Origin: an uncultured Azospirillum sp.
GTDB lineage: Bacteria > Pseudomonadota > Alphaproteobacteria > Azospirillales > Azospirillaceae
Assembly (NCBI GenBank): GCA_937960755.1
Contig: CALGOL010000497.1
Location: 1 to 8,126, forward strand
Length of the DNA: 8,126 bases
Direction: 5' to 3'
This document shows, in pieces, positions 1 to 6,318 of this stretch (its first letter is position 1; every line of letters starts with the position of its first letter). The notes beneath the pieces are model-generated. The model had not been told where the DNA came from and ran no database searches. It saw nothing but the letters and a program-made list of their open reading frames with translations. Made by a program: the position numbers and the translations under genes.

Positions 1-526
1 CCGTTCCGACGTGTTTGCCGTCGAGCCGCACCGGGGCGACGCCGCGAATGCCCAGCCCCGCCACCCCGCTTTCAACCCCCTGCACCAATTCGGATTTACG
101 GTTGGCCTCCACCACGGTCAGCCGAAACGACGACAAATCGTCGCCGAATTTTGCCGGCTGATGGGCGCGCAAGAAGGAGGTCGCCGGCGGGGTGTGAAAC
201 TGCAATTGATCGATGGCGAGTTTCGCTTTGCCCTGGCTGAACACCGGGGTGAATTCCGCCGCCAAGGCCGCCCGGTCCCCCGTCGCCAACGCCTTTTGCA
301 CCGAGGGCTGCAACGCCGCCGTCAACGCCATAGCGGCGGCGCGCTCCGCCTCGCCGTCAATCAAGTTGTTTAAGCTGACATGAAGTTGAGCGAGTTTTTC
401 ATCAATCGCGCGGTCGATTTCGCGATCCCCGTGGCGCCAAGCCGGCAGCGCGACGACGGCGCCGGCCAGCGCGGCGATCAGCACGAACGAGGCGGCGACT
501 TCCGTGAGAACGCTGAGTTTCATCAT
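1..526 (-). CDS. Membrane sensor with double Cache domain, N-terminal part (chemoreceptor or other signalling protein), truncated by window edge
   Basis: An open frame runs from ATG at 526 on the minus strand to the window edge (175 codons visible, no stop). Residues 6-28 form one hydrophobic membrane helix after a very short cytoplasmic start. Residues 33-100 look like a long periplasmic helix. Residues 108-174 carry the pattern I associate with the dCache_3 family: LQFHTPP, then SFLRAHQPAKFGDDLSSFR, TVVEANR, GLGIRGVAPV and GKHVG. In that family this region is the extracytoplasmic ligand-binding domain of methyl-accepting chemotaxis proteins and some diguanylate cyclases or histidine kinases. 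The output domain lies outside the window, so chemoreceptor is only the most likely choice. A second ATG directly follows the first (523), and no strong ribosome site distinguishes them. It lies 94 bp downstream of the PilZ gene in the same direction, behind an AT-rich gap (527-620) that may hold its own promoter. Confidence 0.8.
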   Translation of the reverse strand, partial: MMKLSVLTEVAASFVLIAALAGAVVALPAWRHGDREIDRAIDEKLAQLHVSLNNLIDGEAERAAAMALTAALQPSVQKALATGDRAALAAEFTPVFSQGKAKLAIDQLQFHTPPATSFLRAHQPAKFGDDLSSFRLTVVEANRKSELVQGVESGVAGLGIRGVAPVRLDGKHVGT

Positions 527-620
527 GCTGAAATAAGTCCCGGGCGAGATGGGTAAGCGGGGAAGGCTACATACGAATTTCCTAATTCATTAAACAAAAG
601 TTTTTGATTTATGTAAATAT

Positions 621-1442
621 TTATCGTTCCGTCTCCGGTTGCACGCCGTTGGCCCGCATCTGATGCATCAAGTCCAAGATTGCGGTGGAAATTTCGCCGA
701 AATCCACCGCGACGCCGCGGGCCTCGTCCACCCGAACGATCCTGCCGATCTGCCGGCCATGGGCGCCGATCTCTGGAAAAGCGAAGTCGAGTTTAACTTT
801 TTGCCCTTTATAGAGCCCGGCTTCGGGGCGAAACGGCTCCAGCAGCAGACCGCGGGTCGACCAATTGACGGTGGCGTAGCGCAACCCGTCCACCGTCACC
901 TCCAGCGCCGGATCGCCATAGCGGCGGGCGCGGCGGCGCTCGATTCCGGCGTAGCTCTTGCGATTTTCCGCCGCCGCGGTTTGCGCCAGCTTGCGCCGCG
1001 CGGCGTCTTTGGAGCGGTCGTCGACGCCTTCCTTGGTGGTGAGCAAAACCTGCTGCACCCGGCGCTCGACCCCGGCGCGAAACTCGGCGTCGGCCCCAAA
1101 ACGCAGCGCTTTGGAAAAATGCTCCTTGGCTTTGGTCAGCACCTCGTTGCGGGCTTTTTCATCGCCGCCGCGAGCCTTTTCCTCCGCCTGACGCAACAGC
1201 AAATCGACGCTGAGCTGATAGGCGGAGCGCTGCACGCCTTTTGAGACTTCTTGAAACTCGCGGGAGTGCGCGGTTGGAAACTCTTTGGTTTTTATCAGTT
1301 TATCCAGCGCTTCGGCGATTTTCTCCACCTGCTCGGCGCCACCCGCTTCGGCGAAACGGCGCATATGCGCCACCACCTCCGTCGCTTTCAACAGCAAGGC
1401 GGCTTCTAATTTTCGTCTCTGGTCGGCGTCGAGGGCCGGCAT
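621..1442 (-). CDS. PilZ domain protein with long helical N-terminal region
   Basis: The protein has 273 residues. The C-terminal part (about 165-265) is a PilZ domain, a family that binds cyclic-di-GMP. The arginine cluster ERRRARR (168-174) supplies the RxxxR motif, and NWSTRG (193-198) matches the D/NxSxxG motif, so both halves of the ligand site are intact. Beta-strand stretches follow (KVKLDFAF, GRIVRVD, GVAVDFGE). Residues 1-160 are highly charged and Ala/Leu-rich, with no signal peptide or membrane segment; they look all-helical, and I do not recognise a named domain there. The part around 97-135 (AKEHFSKALRFGA) faintly resembles a TPR-like helical hairpin. The start at 1442 follows a strong GGAGG purine stretch at good spacing. 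It is probably a cytoplasmic cyclic-di-GMP receptor acting on motility, surface or polysaccharide functions; the target cannot be read from the sequence. It sits upstream of, and in the same direction as, the dCache receptor gene. Confidence 0.85.
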   Translation of the reverse strand: MPALDADQRRKLEAALLLKATEVVAHMRRFAEAGGAEQVEKIAEALDKLIKTKEFPTAHSREFQEVSKGVQRSAYQLSVDLLLRQAEEKARGGDEKARNEVLTKAKEHFSKALRFGADAEFRAGVERRVQQVLLTTKEGVDDRSKDAARRKLAQTAAAENRKSYAGIERRRARRYGDPALEVTVDGLRYATVNWSTRGLLLEPFRPEAGLYKGQKVKLDFAFPEIGAHGRQIGRIVRVDEARGVAVDFGEISTAILDLMHQMRANGVQPETER

Positions 1443-1687
1443 CGCCCCCTCCCTTCCCCGCCCGCGCGGGTGATGTTTTTTTCTATTATCAACAATGGAT
1501 GATGAAAAAATATTAACCGAGCGCGAAAAGCAGCCGCGTTTTGCTTCACGGCGACTTCTAAAATCGGCCTCTATTATTGTCTAAATTTGCAGGGAATTTT
1601 CTAACGATTCTCCTCCGCCTTTCGTAATGAACCGATCCTCCCTGGCGCCCCTTCTCACCGCCGTAAACATCAAACGCCAAAAAATAT

Positions 1688-1714
1688 ATTGCGCGCAATT
1701 CGATTGCGCGCTAT
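1688..1714. promoter_or_regulatory. Tandem palindromic operator, probable OhrR binding site
   Basis: Positions 1688-1699 read ATTGCGCGCAAT, a perfect 12-bp palindrome. Positions 1703-1714 read ATTGCGCGCTAT, the same with one mismatch. Centres are 15 bp apart. The pair also forms a larger inverted repeat, GCGCGCAAT (1691-1699), TCG, ATTGCGCGC (1703-1711), with partial symmetry continuing out to about 1682 and 1720. MarR-family dimers bind palindromes of this size, and the known Bacillus OhrR site has a related AATT-type dyad. The site sits 49-75 bp before ohr, overlapping its likely promoter, and the regulator gene lies just downstream. Assignment to OhrR is inference from position and symmetry. 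Confidence 0.65.
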
Positions 1715-1717
1715 TTA
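1689..1717 (+). promoter_or_regulatory. Candidate sigma-70-type promoter of ohr
   Basis: TTGCGC (1689-1694) could serve as -35 and TATTTA (1712-1717) as -10, with a 17-bp spacer; TTATAT at 1715-1720 is an alternative -10. Transcription would start near 1724, leaving a leader of about 40 nt with a GAGGGAG ribosome site 8 nt before the ohr start. Both copies of the palindrome lie inside this promoter, so a bound repressor would block polymerase. The elements are imperfect, so the call is moderate. Confidence 0.5.
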
Positions 1718-1762
1718 TATCGGCGGCGGCGCGAATGGCGCCGAAACGAGGGAGAAAAGACG

Positions 1763-2182
1763 ATGAAGGTGCTCTACACGACCCGCGCTTCCGCCACCGG
1801 CGGCCGCGACGGCCAAGCCGCCACCGACGACGGCCTGCTGTCGGTCAAGCTGGCCCCGCCGAAGGAATTGGGCGGCCCGGGCGGCGCCACCAACCCGGAA
1901 CAATTGTTCGCCGCCGGCTACGCCGCGTGCTTTCTTGGCGCAATGAAGTTTGTCGGCAACCGCGACAAGATCGCCGTGCCGGCCGACGTCTCGGTGACGG
2001 CGGAAATCGGCATCGGCCCGCGCGACGATGGCGGCGGCTTCGGCATCACCGCGGCGCTGACCGTCAACTTGCCGGGCATGGAGCCGGCGGCGGCCGAAGA
2101 CCTGATGGCCCGTGCCCATGTGGTGTGTCCCTACAGCCACGCCATCCGCGGCAACGTCGCGGTGACGACGGCGCGGGCGTGA
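1763..2182 (+). CDS. ohr: Organic hydroperoxide resistance protein Ohr (OsmC family)
   Basis: The protein has 139 residues, the usual Ohr length. Ohr is a thiol peroxidase that reduces fatty-acid and other organic hydroperoxides, in known members with lipoyl proteins as electron donor; it acts in the cytoplasm. The opening MKVLYTTRASATGGRDG gives the conserved Arg (R15), and NPEQLFAAGYAACFLGA carries the Glu (E46) and peroxidatic Cys56. The resolving Cys122 lies in VCPYSHAIRGN. Conservation of both cysteines and of the GGRDG segment favours Ohr over plain OsmC. The start is supported by a GAGGGAG ribosome site 8 nt upstream and by family length. It is preceded by the tandem palindromic operator and followed 88 bp later by the MarR-type regulator ohrR in the same direction, the classical pairing for peroxide-inducible ohr. 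Confidence 0.95.
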   Translation: MKVLYTTRASATGGRDGQAATDDGLLSVKLAPPKELGGPGGATNPEQLFAAGYAACFLGAMKFVGNRDKIAVPADVSVTAEIGIGPRDDGGGFGITAALTVNLPGMEPAAAEDLMARAHVVCPYSHAIRGNVAVTTARA

Positions 2183-2211
2183 TCTCTGGCGACGTAAAAC
2201 GGTATCTTTGC

Positions 2212-2244
2212 GGCGGGCGCGAAGATGGTCTTTGCGCCCCCGCC
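2212..2244 (+). other. Stable stem-loop between ohr and ohrR
   Basis: GGCGG plus GCGCGAAGA (2212-2225) pairs with TCTTTGCGC plus CCGCC (2229-2244) across a 3-nt loop. There is one G-U pair and a CC bulge (2238-2239), giving about 14 base pairs. No U-tract follows, so it is not a standard intrinsic terminator. It may attenuate read-through into ohrR or stabilise the ohr mRNA end. Confidence 0.5.
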
Positions 2245-2270
2245 TAATCCCGCCCCGTTCGTGAAAGCCG

Positions 2271-2717
2271 ATGCCCCAATCCGACGCCCCCTTGCGGCTT
2301 TCCAATCAAGCCTGTTTTGCGCTCTACGCCGCCGGTCTGGCGATGAACCGGGTCTATCGACCGCTGTTGGAGACGATGGGGCTAACCTATCCGCAATATC
2401 TGGCGCTATTGCTGTTGTGGGAGCAGGACGACCGCACGCTGAAGGACTTGGGCGAGCAGCTAGGGCTCGACAGCGGCACGCTGACGCCGCTGTTAAAGCG
2501 GATGGAAGGACAAGGGCTGATAACCCGCGCCCGCGATCCGGACGACGAGCGTCTGTTGCGGGTGCGGCTGACCGCGCAAGGCGCGGCGTTGCAGGAACAG
2601 GCGCGCTGCCTGCCGGCGACGATACTGGAGACTTGCGGCTGGACGCCGGAACGGCTGGCGCGCTTGCGCGGCGAGTTGAACGCGCTGCGCGACGCCTTGA
2701 ACCAGTCGGCGGGCTGA
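2271..2717 (+). CDS. ohrR: OhrR, MarR-family organic hydroperoxide-sensing repressor
   Basis: The protein has 148 residues, typical of OhrR. It is a dimeric winged-helix repressor that releases DNA when organic peroxide oxidises its reactive cysteine. The N-terminal LSNQACFALYA places the sensing cysteine at position 15, with Tyr19 and Tyr29; in Bacillus subtilis OhrR these numbers are the same for the cysteine and its two hydrogen-bonding tyrosines. The winged helix-turn-helix spans about 40-105 (LTYPQYLALLLLW, TLKDLGEQLGLDSGTLTPLLKRME), with the wing ARDPDDERLLRVRLT. Two further cysteines, 113 and 122, lie near the C-terminus. One of them could form the intersubunit disulfide seen in two-Cys OhrR proteins such as that of Xanthomonas. 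The ribosome site is weak (GAAAG, 5 nt upstream), but the Cys15 numbering supports this start. It probably autoregulates through the operator before ohr, since no copy of that palindrome is seen in the ohr-ohrR gap. Confidence 0.93.
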   Translation: MPQSDAPLRLSNQACFALYAAGLAMNRVYRPLLETMGLTYPQYLALLLLWEQDDRTLKDLGEQLGLDSGTLTPLLKRMEGQGLITRARDPDDERLLRVRLTAQGAALQEQARCLPATILETCGWTPERLARLRGELNALRDALNQSAG

Positions 2718-2751
2718 GTTGCCTCCTGGAGGCCGTTTTCTAACCTTTCTC

Positions 2752-2834
2752 CGTCACCCCGGCGAAGGCCGGGGTCCAGAACTATTCGGACACGCGCCTG
2801 AAAAGACTGGATACCGGCCTTCGCCGGTATGACG
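2752..2834. repeat. Dispersed palindromic repeat with two hairpin arms (NAGIQ-type)
   Basis: Two 28-bp arms, 2752-2779 and 2807-2834, are inverted copies matching at 24 of 28 positions, beginning CGTCA and ending TCCAG. Each arm is itself a hairpin: ACCCCGGC, loop GAAG, GCCGGGGT on the left (2756-2775) and ATACCGGC, loop CTTC, GCCGGTAT on the right (2811-2830). Read on the minus strand, the element gives the peptide VIPAKAGIQ followed later by LDPGLRRGD, a signature of non-coding repeats scattered through many proteobacterial genomes and often mis-called as genes. It lies between the convergent ends of ohrR and the acyl-CoA synthetase gene, where it may also act as a bidirectional terminator. 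Confidence 0.8.
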
Positions 2835-2874
2835 AAGATAAAGTCAAAACCACATCGCAATAAGCGAAGCAAAG

Positions 2875-2900
2875 CCCCTCTCCCCTGAAAGGAGAGAGGG
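2875..2900. terminator. Weak pyrimidine/purine stem-loop in convergent gap
   Basis: CTCTCC (2878-2883) pairs with GGAGAG (2891-2896) across a 7-nt loop, extended by CCC (2875-2877) with GGG (2898-2900) around a bulged A. It lies just past the stop of the minus-strand acyl-CoA synthetase gene. There is no clear U-run on either side, so a terminator role is only possible. Confidence 0.3.
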
Positions 2901-2916
2901 TGTTAAATCGCTCCGT

Positions 2917-4833
2917 TTACGCCTTCGGCACAGCATAGCCCAGCGACTTCAGCGCTTCGGCGATTTCCGGCAGAATGCCCGGATCGTCGATGGTCGCCGG
3001 CATCTTGTAATCTTCCGAATCGGCGATCTTCTGCATGGTGCCGCGCAGAATCTTGCCCGACCGGGTCTTCGGCAGACGCTCCACCACCACGGCGCGCTTG
3101 AAGTCGGCCACCGGGCCGATGCGTTCGCGCACCAGCGCCACCACTTCCTTGACGATGTCTTCGTACGGACGGTTGACGCCGGCTTTCAGGCACAAGAAGC
3201 CCAGCGGCACTTGGCCCTTCAGTTGGTCGGCGACGCCGATCACCGCGCATTCCGCCACGTCGGGGTGCGAGGCCAGCACTTCCTCCATGCCGCCGGTGGA
3301 CAGGCGGTGGCCGGCGACGTTGATGATGTCGTCGGTGCGGGCCATGATGTAGACGTAGCCGTCTTCATCGACAAAGCCCGCGTCGCCGGTCTGGTAATAG
3401 CCCGGATAGTCGGTCATGTACGACTTCAAGAAGCGGTCTTCCGCCTGATACAGCGTCGGGAAGGCGCCCGGCGGCAGCGGCAGCTTGACGCAGATGGCGC
3501 CGATGTCGCCGCGCGGCACTTCGGTCAAATCGGCGTGCAGCACCTTGACGTCCCAACCCGGCATCGGGCGGGTGGCCGAACCGTACTTGATCGGGAACAA
3601 GTGCAAGCCCAAGGGATTGCCGGAAATCGCCCAGCCGGTTTCAGTCTGCCACCAATGGTCGATGACCGGGACGTTCAGATTGTCTTCCGCCCAATGCAGG
3701 GTGTCGGGGTCGGAACGCTCGCCAGCCAGGAACAGGGCGCGCAACGACGACAGATCAAACTTTTTGATCCATTCGGCGTTGGGGTCTTCGCGCTTGATGG
3801 CGCGGAAGGCGGTCGGCGCGGTGAACAAGGTGGAAATCTTGTGCCGTTCGATGACGCGCCAGAAGGTGCCGGGATCAGGGGTGCCCACCGGCTTGCCTTC
3901 AAACACCACCGTGGTGGCGCCGAACAGCAGCGGGCCATAGCAGATGTAGGAATGGCCGACCACCCAACCCACGTCCGACGCGGCCCAGAACACCTCGCCC
4001 GGCTTCATGTTGTAGATGTTGGTCATGGTCCAGGTCAGCGCCACCGCGTGACCGCCGTTGTCGCGCACCACGCCCTTCGGCTCGCCCGTCGTGCCCGACG
4101 TGTAAAGGATATACAGCGGGTCGGTGGCTTCGACCGGCACGCATTCCGCCGGCTCAACGCCTTCTTGCGCCGCGTTCCAGTCGTAGTCGCGGCCGTCGAT
4201 CAAGCTCGCTTCAACCTGCGGGCGCTGGTAGAGCACCACCGCCGACGGCTTGTGCGACGAGATTTCAATCGCTTCGTCCAACAGCGGCTTATAGGGCAGA
4301 ATCTTCTTGCCTTCGACGCCGCAAGACGCGGTGATGACCGCCTTCGGCTTGGCGTGATTAATGCGGGTCGCCAGTTCGTTGGGGGCGAAGCCGCCGAACA
4401 CCACCGAATGGACGGCGCCCAGACGCGCCACCGCCAGCATGGCGATCACCGCTTCCGGAATCATCGGCATGTAGACGATGACGCGGTCGCCCTTCTCCAC
4501 GCCCAGCTTGCGCAAAGCGCCGGCCAGACCGGCCACCTTGTCCTTCAATTCGGCGTAGGAGATCTTCCGCACCACGTCGGTGACGGGCGAATCATAGATG
4601 ATGGCGGTCTGTTCGCCACGGCCGGCTTCGACGTGGCGATCGACGGCGTTGTAGCAGGTGTTGAGCACGCCGCCCTTGAACCAGCGGTAAAACGGCGGCT
4701 GGGAGAAATCGAGAACCTGTTCCGGTTCCTTGAACCACGTCACGGCCTTGGCTGCTTCGCCCCAGAACCCTTCGGGGTCGCTGATCGAGCGGGCGTGCAG
4801 CTCGTTGTACGCTTCGGCGCTGATGGTCGTCAT
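2917..4833 (-). CDS. prpE: Propionyl-CoA synthetase / short-chain acyl-CoA synthetase (PrpE/ACSS3 type)
   Basis: The protein has 638 residues, right for the AMP-forming acyl-CoA synthetases. It activates a short-chain acid with ATP and CoA through an acyl-adenylate; propionate is the likeliest substrate, then acetate. Visible motifs: the N-terminal ACS segment with YNAVDRHVE (61-69), the phosphate-binding YTSGTTGEPKG (244-254), DHWWQTETGWAI (392-403), YYQTGDAG (479-486), and the C-terminal PKTRSGKILRG, whose Lys594 is the catalytic lysine that is reversibly acetylated in this family. The stretch WAASDVGWVVGHSYICYGPLL and VFEGKPVGTPDPGTF resemble PrpE/ACSS3 more than classical Acs. The frame is open to an ATG at 5010, but the extra 59 residues do not look like this family; MTTISAEAYNELHARS at 4833 is chosen. 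An AGGGA purine stretch lies about 13 nt upstream. It follows moeA in the same direction after 225 bp, so it probably has its own promoter. Confidence 0.88.
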   Translation of the reverse strand: MTTISAEAYNELHARSISDPEGFWGEAAKAVTWFKEPEQVLDFSQPPFYRWFKGGVLNTCYNAVDRHVEAGRGEQTAIIYDSPVTDVVRKISYAELKDKVAGLAGALRKLGVEKGDRVIVYMPMIPEAVIAMLAVARLGAVHSVVFGGFAPNELATRINHAKPKAVITASCGVEGKKILPYKPLLDEAIEISSHKPSAVVLYQRPQVEASLIDGRDYDWNAAQEGVEPAECVPVEATDPLYILYTSGTTGEPKGVVRDNGGHAVALTWTMTNIYNMKPGEVFWAASDVGWVVGHSYICYGPLLFGATTVVFEGKPVGTPDPGTFWRVIERHKISTLFTAPTAFRAIKREDPNAEWIKKFDLSSLRALFLAGERSDPDTLHWAEDNLNVPVIDHWWQTETGWAISGNPLGLHLFPIKYGSATRPMPGWDVKVLHADLTEVPRGDIGAICVKLPLPPGAFPTLYQAEDRFLKSYMTDYPGYYQTGDAGFVDEDGYVYIMARTDDIINVAGHRLSTGGMEEVLASHPDVAECAVIGVADQLKGQVPLGFLCLKAGVNRPYEDIVKEVVALVRERIGPVADFKRAVVVERLPKTRSGKILRGTMQKIADSEDYKMPATIDDPGILPEIAEALKSLGYAVPKA

Positions 4834-5058
4834 TTTACGGGGCGTCCCTTTTTTTAGCTTATCTTGCGTTTCTTTAATTCTTGTACTGTCGAGGAAGAGC
4901 GCTCCTTCGAAGCCGGCGCCTTGGAACGACGCCGGGGAGCTGAAAGCCCCTACGCGGCGCAGCCCGACGGGCGGCTGCGCCAATGTGCGATACAGCCATG
5001 CAAAAAGCAAATGGAGTCGTTCCGGTCGAGACGGCGACGCGACGCCGCGTCTTCGCCG
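4834..5058 (-). promoter_or_regulatory. moeA-prpE gap and leader, rich in dyads
   Basis: This 225-bp stretch separates the moeA stop from the chosen prpE start, both on the minus strand. It contains a 9-bp perfect stem GGCGCAGCC / GGCTGCGCC (4956-4964 and 4973-4981) with an 8-nt loop. It also holds CCGGCG / CGCCGG (4913-4918, 4930-4935), the 8-bp palindromes CTTCGAAG (4905-4912) and GAGCGCTC (4897-4904), and an AT-rich stretch at about 4850-4890 near the gene. I find no clear -35/-10 pair and no sigma-54 site. It is probably promoter and leader of the acyl-CoA synthetase gene. Confidence 0.4.
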
Positions 5059-5060
5059 TC
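5030..5060 (-). other. Stem-loop at the end of moeA
   Basis: GACGGC plus GACGCG (5030-5041) pairs with CGCGTC and GCCGTC (5046-5051, 5055-5060), with a 4-nt loop and a 3-nt bulge; the outer arm overlaps the moeA stop codon. No U-tract follows in the moeA direction, so it is at best a weak or factor-assisted terminator, or an mRNA 3'-end stabiliser. Confidence 0.35.
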
Positions 5061-6318
5061 AACCGTACAAGCCGGTGAACGGCAGGAAGCCGATCAGGTC
5101 GCCGGGCTTGACCTCCGTCGTCTCCGCCGGAATGTCCGCCAGACCGTCCGCCTCCACCATCGAGGTGAGCACGCCTGAACTGTCATTGGGGAATTTCTCC
5201 AACGTCGGAATGCCGTCGACGCCGACCGCCAGCCGCACCCGCGGAAACTCCCGTCGTCCCGCTTTTTTCTTCAGCGCAAAGCCGGCGACGGCCAGGGTGC
5301 GCGCCGGCGCCCGTTGGGCCGCCCCCGACAAACGCAAGACCAGCGGCCGTCCCATCAGCATGAACGTGACCATGGCGGAAACCGGATTGCCGGGAAGGCC
5401 CAGAAACACCGCGTCGCCGACGCGGCCCAGCGCCAAAGGCTTGCCCGGCCGAATGGCCAGCCGCCACATGTCGAGCCGGCCCAGCGACTGCACCACGCCC
5501 TTGACGTGGTCTTCCTCTCCCACCGACACCCCGCCGGAGGTCACCAGCAAATCGGCCCGCGTCGCGGCCTCGGCCAGGGCGGCGCGCACCGCTTCCGGCT
5601 TGTCGGGCAGGATGCCCAAATCCTCGACAAGGCAGCCCAGCGCCGTCAATTGCGCCCCCACCGCATAGCGGTTGGTGTCGTAAATCGCCCAGGCCGGCTT
5701 GTCCGCCCCCGGCTCGCGCAATTCGTCGCCGGTGGAGAACAGCACGACGCGCAACGGCTTGCGCGCCAGCACGCTGCGGCGGCCCATGGCGGCGGCCAGA
5801 CCAATTTCCTGCGCCCGCAGCCGCATGCCGGATCGCAGGCCGACGCGCCCCGCGGCCAAATCCTCCCCCGCCGGGCGGATGTTGGCCCCCGGCTTGGGCG
5901 TGACCCGCACGGTGACGGCGTCGCCATCGGCGCAGCAGTCTTCCTGCATGACCACCGTGTCGACCCCGGCGGGAACCGGCGCGCCGGTGAAAATGCGCAC
6001 CGCTTCCCCCGGCCCGACCACGCCGTCGAACATGCTGCCCGCCGGCACGCGGCCGATAATGCGGAAGGTCGTTTGGCCTTCGGCGCCGGTGGGGCCGGGG
6101 TGAACGAAGCCATAGCCGTCCATCGCCGACACCGGCGACGGCGGCGCGTCGAAGGGCGCCGCCACGTCTTCCGCCAGTATTCGCCCGGCGGCGGCTTTCA
6201 ACGCCACCGACTCCGTTTCGACGACGCAAGCGTAGTCGCCGCCCAACCGGGCGAGCGCGGCGTCGAGCGGCAGCGGAGCGAAGGGGTCGGCGGGATCGGC
6301 GATGTCGCAGCAACCCAT
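5059..6318 (-). CDS. moeA: Molybdopterin molybdenumtransferase MoeA
   Basis: The protein has 419 residues with the chosen start, close to the usual 400-410. MoeA inserts molybdate into adenylylated molybdopterin, the last general step of molybdenum cofactor synthesis, in the cytoplasm. The N-terminal part has SAMDGYGF (64-71) with Asp67, matching the essential Asp of E. coli MoeA, and IFTGAPVPAG (109-118), with EDCCADGD following. The MoCF-binding domain (about 187-330) carries VVLFSTGDEL, IYDTNRYAV (Asp214), SGGVSVGEEDHVK (Asp270), IRPGKPLALG and FLGLPGNPVSA. The C-terminal domain IV spans about 335-419 (FPNDSSGVLTSMVEADGLADIP). The frame is open to 6432, but ATG at 6318 is chosen because an AGGAG ribosome site lies 10 nt upstream and the protein then starts near the conserved PLPLDAALARL. 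No other cofactor gene is adjacent. It diverges from phaB, and an FNR-like box lies about 100 bp upstream. Confidence 0.95.
   Translation of the reverse strand: MGCCDIADPADPFAPLPLDAALARLGGDYACVVETESVALKAAAGRILAEDVAAPFDAPPSPVSAMDGYGFVHPGPTGAEGQTTFRIIGRVPAGSMFDGVVGPGEAVRIFTGAPVPAGVDTVVMQEDCCADGDAVTVRVTPKPGANIRPAGEDLAAGRVGLRSGMRLRAQEIGLAAAMGRRSVLARKPLRVVLFSTGDELREPGADKPAWAIYDTNRYAVGAQLTALGCLVEDLGILPDKPEAVRAALAEAATRADLLVTSGGVSVGEEDHVKGVVQSLGRLDMWRLAIRPGKPLALGRVGDAVFLGLPGNPVSAMVTFMLMGRPLVLRLSGAAQRAPARTLAVAGFALKKKAGRREFPRVRLAVGVDGIPTLEKFPNDSSGVLTSMVEADGLADIPAETTEVKPGDLIGFLPFTGLYG

Larger units (their letters stand above)
1443..1762. promoter_or_regulatory. Divergent intergenic region between PilZ gene and ohr
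   Basis: This 320-bp gap separates the minus-strand PilZ gene from the plus-strand ohr and I see no credible gene in it. It is much richer in A and T than the flanking genes. On the PilZ side there is a strong purine ribosome site next to the start, and a minus-strand GATAAT (complement of 1485-1490) that could be a -10 element, though no good -35 is visible. On the ohr side lie the tandem GCGCGC-containing palindromes and promoter described separately. The stretch 1520-1680 holds nothing I can name. An open frame starting at 1627 runs into ohr in another frame and is judged a shadow. Confidence 0.6.

Noticed and set aside
1627..2247. Open frame of 206 codons overlapping ohr on the plus strand
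   Set aside because: It covers the ohr operator and lies in a different frame from the clear Ohr protein; its product is Arg-rich and lacks a ribosome site.
2387..2872. Minus-strand open frame whose product contains VIPAKAGIQ and LDPGLRRGD
   Set aside because: These peptides are the translation of a non-coding dispersed repeat; the rest is antisense to ohrR.
3211..4857. Open frame of 548 codons on the plus strand opposite the acyl-CoA synthetase gene
   Set aside because: Its protein is rich in Arg, His, Gly and Val with no recognisable domain, as expected for an antisense shadow of a GC-rich gene; the minus strand encodes a clear enzyme over the same span.
4834..5010. Extension of the acyl-CoA synthetase by 59 residues to an upstream ATG
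   Set aside because: The added residues do not resemble the family's N-terminus, which begins at MTTISAEAYN; they are also encoded by a dyad-rich intergenic stretch.
5183..6313. Open frame of 376 codons overlapping moeA on the same strand in another frame
   Set aside because: The Arg/Gly-rich low-complexity product matches no family, while MoeA motifs run through the whole region in the other frame.
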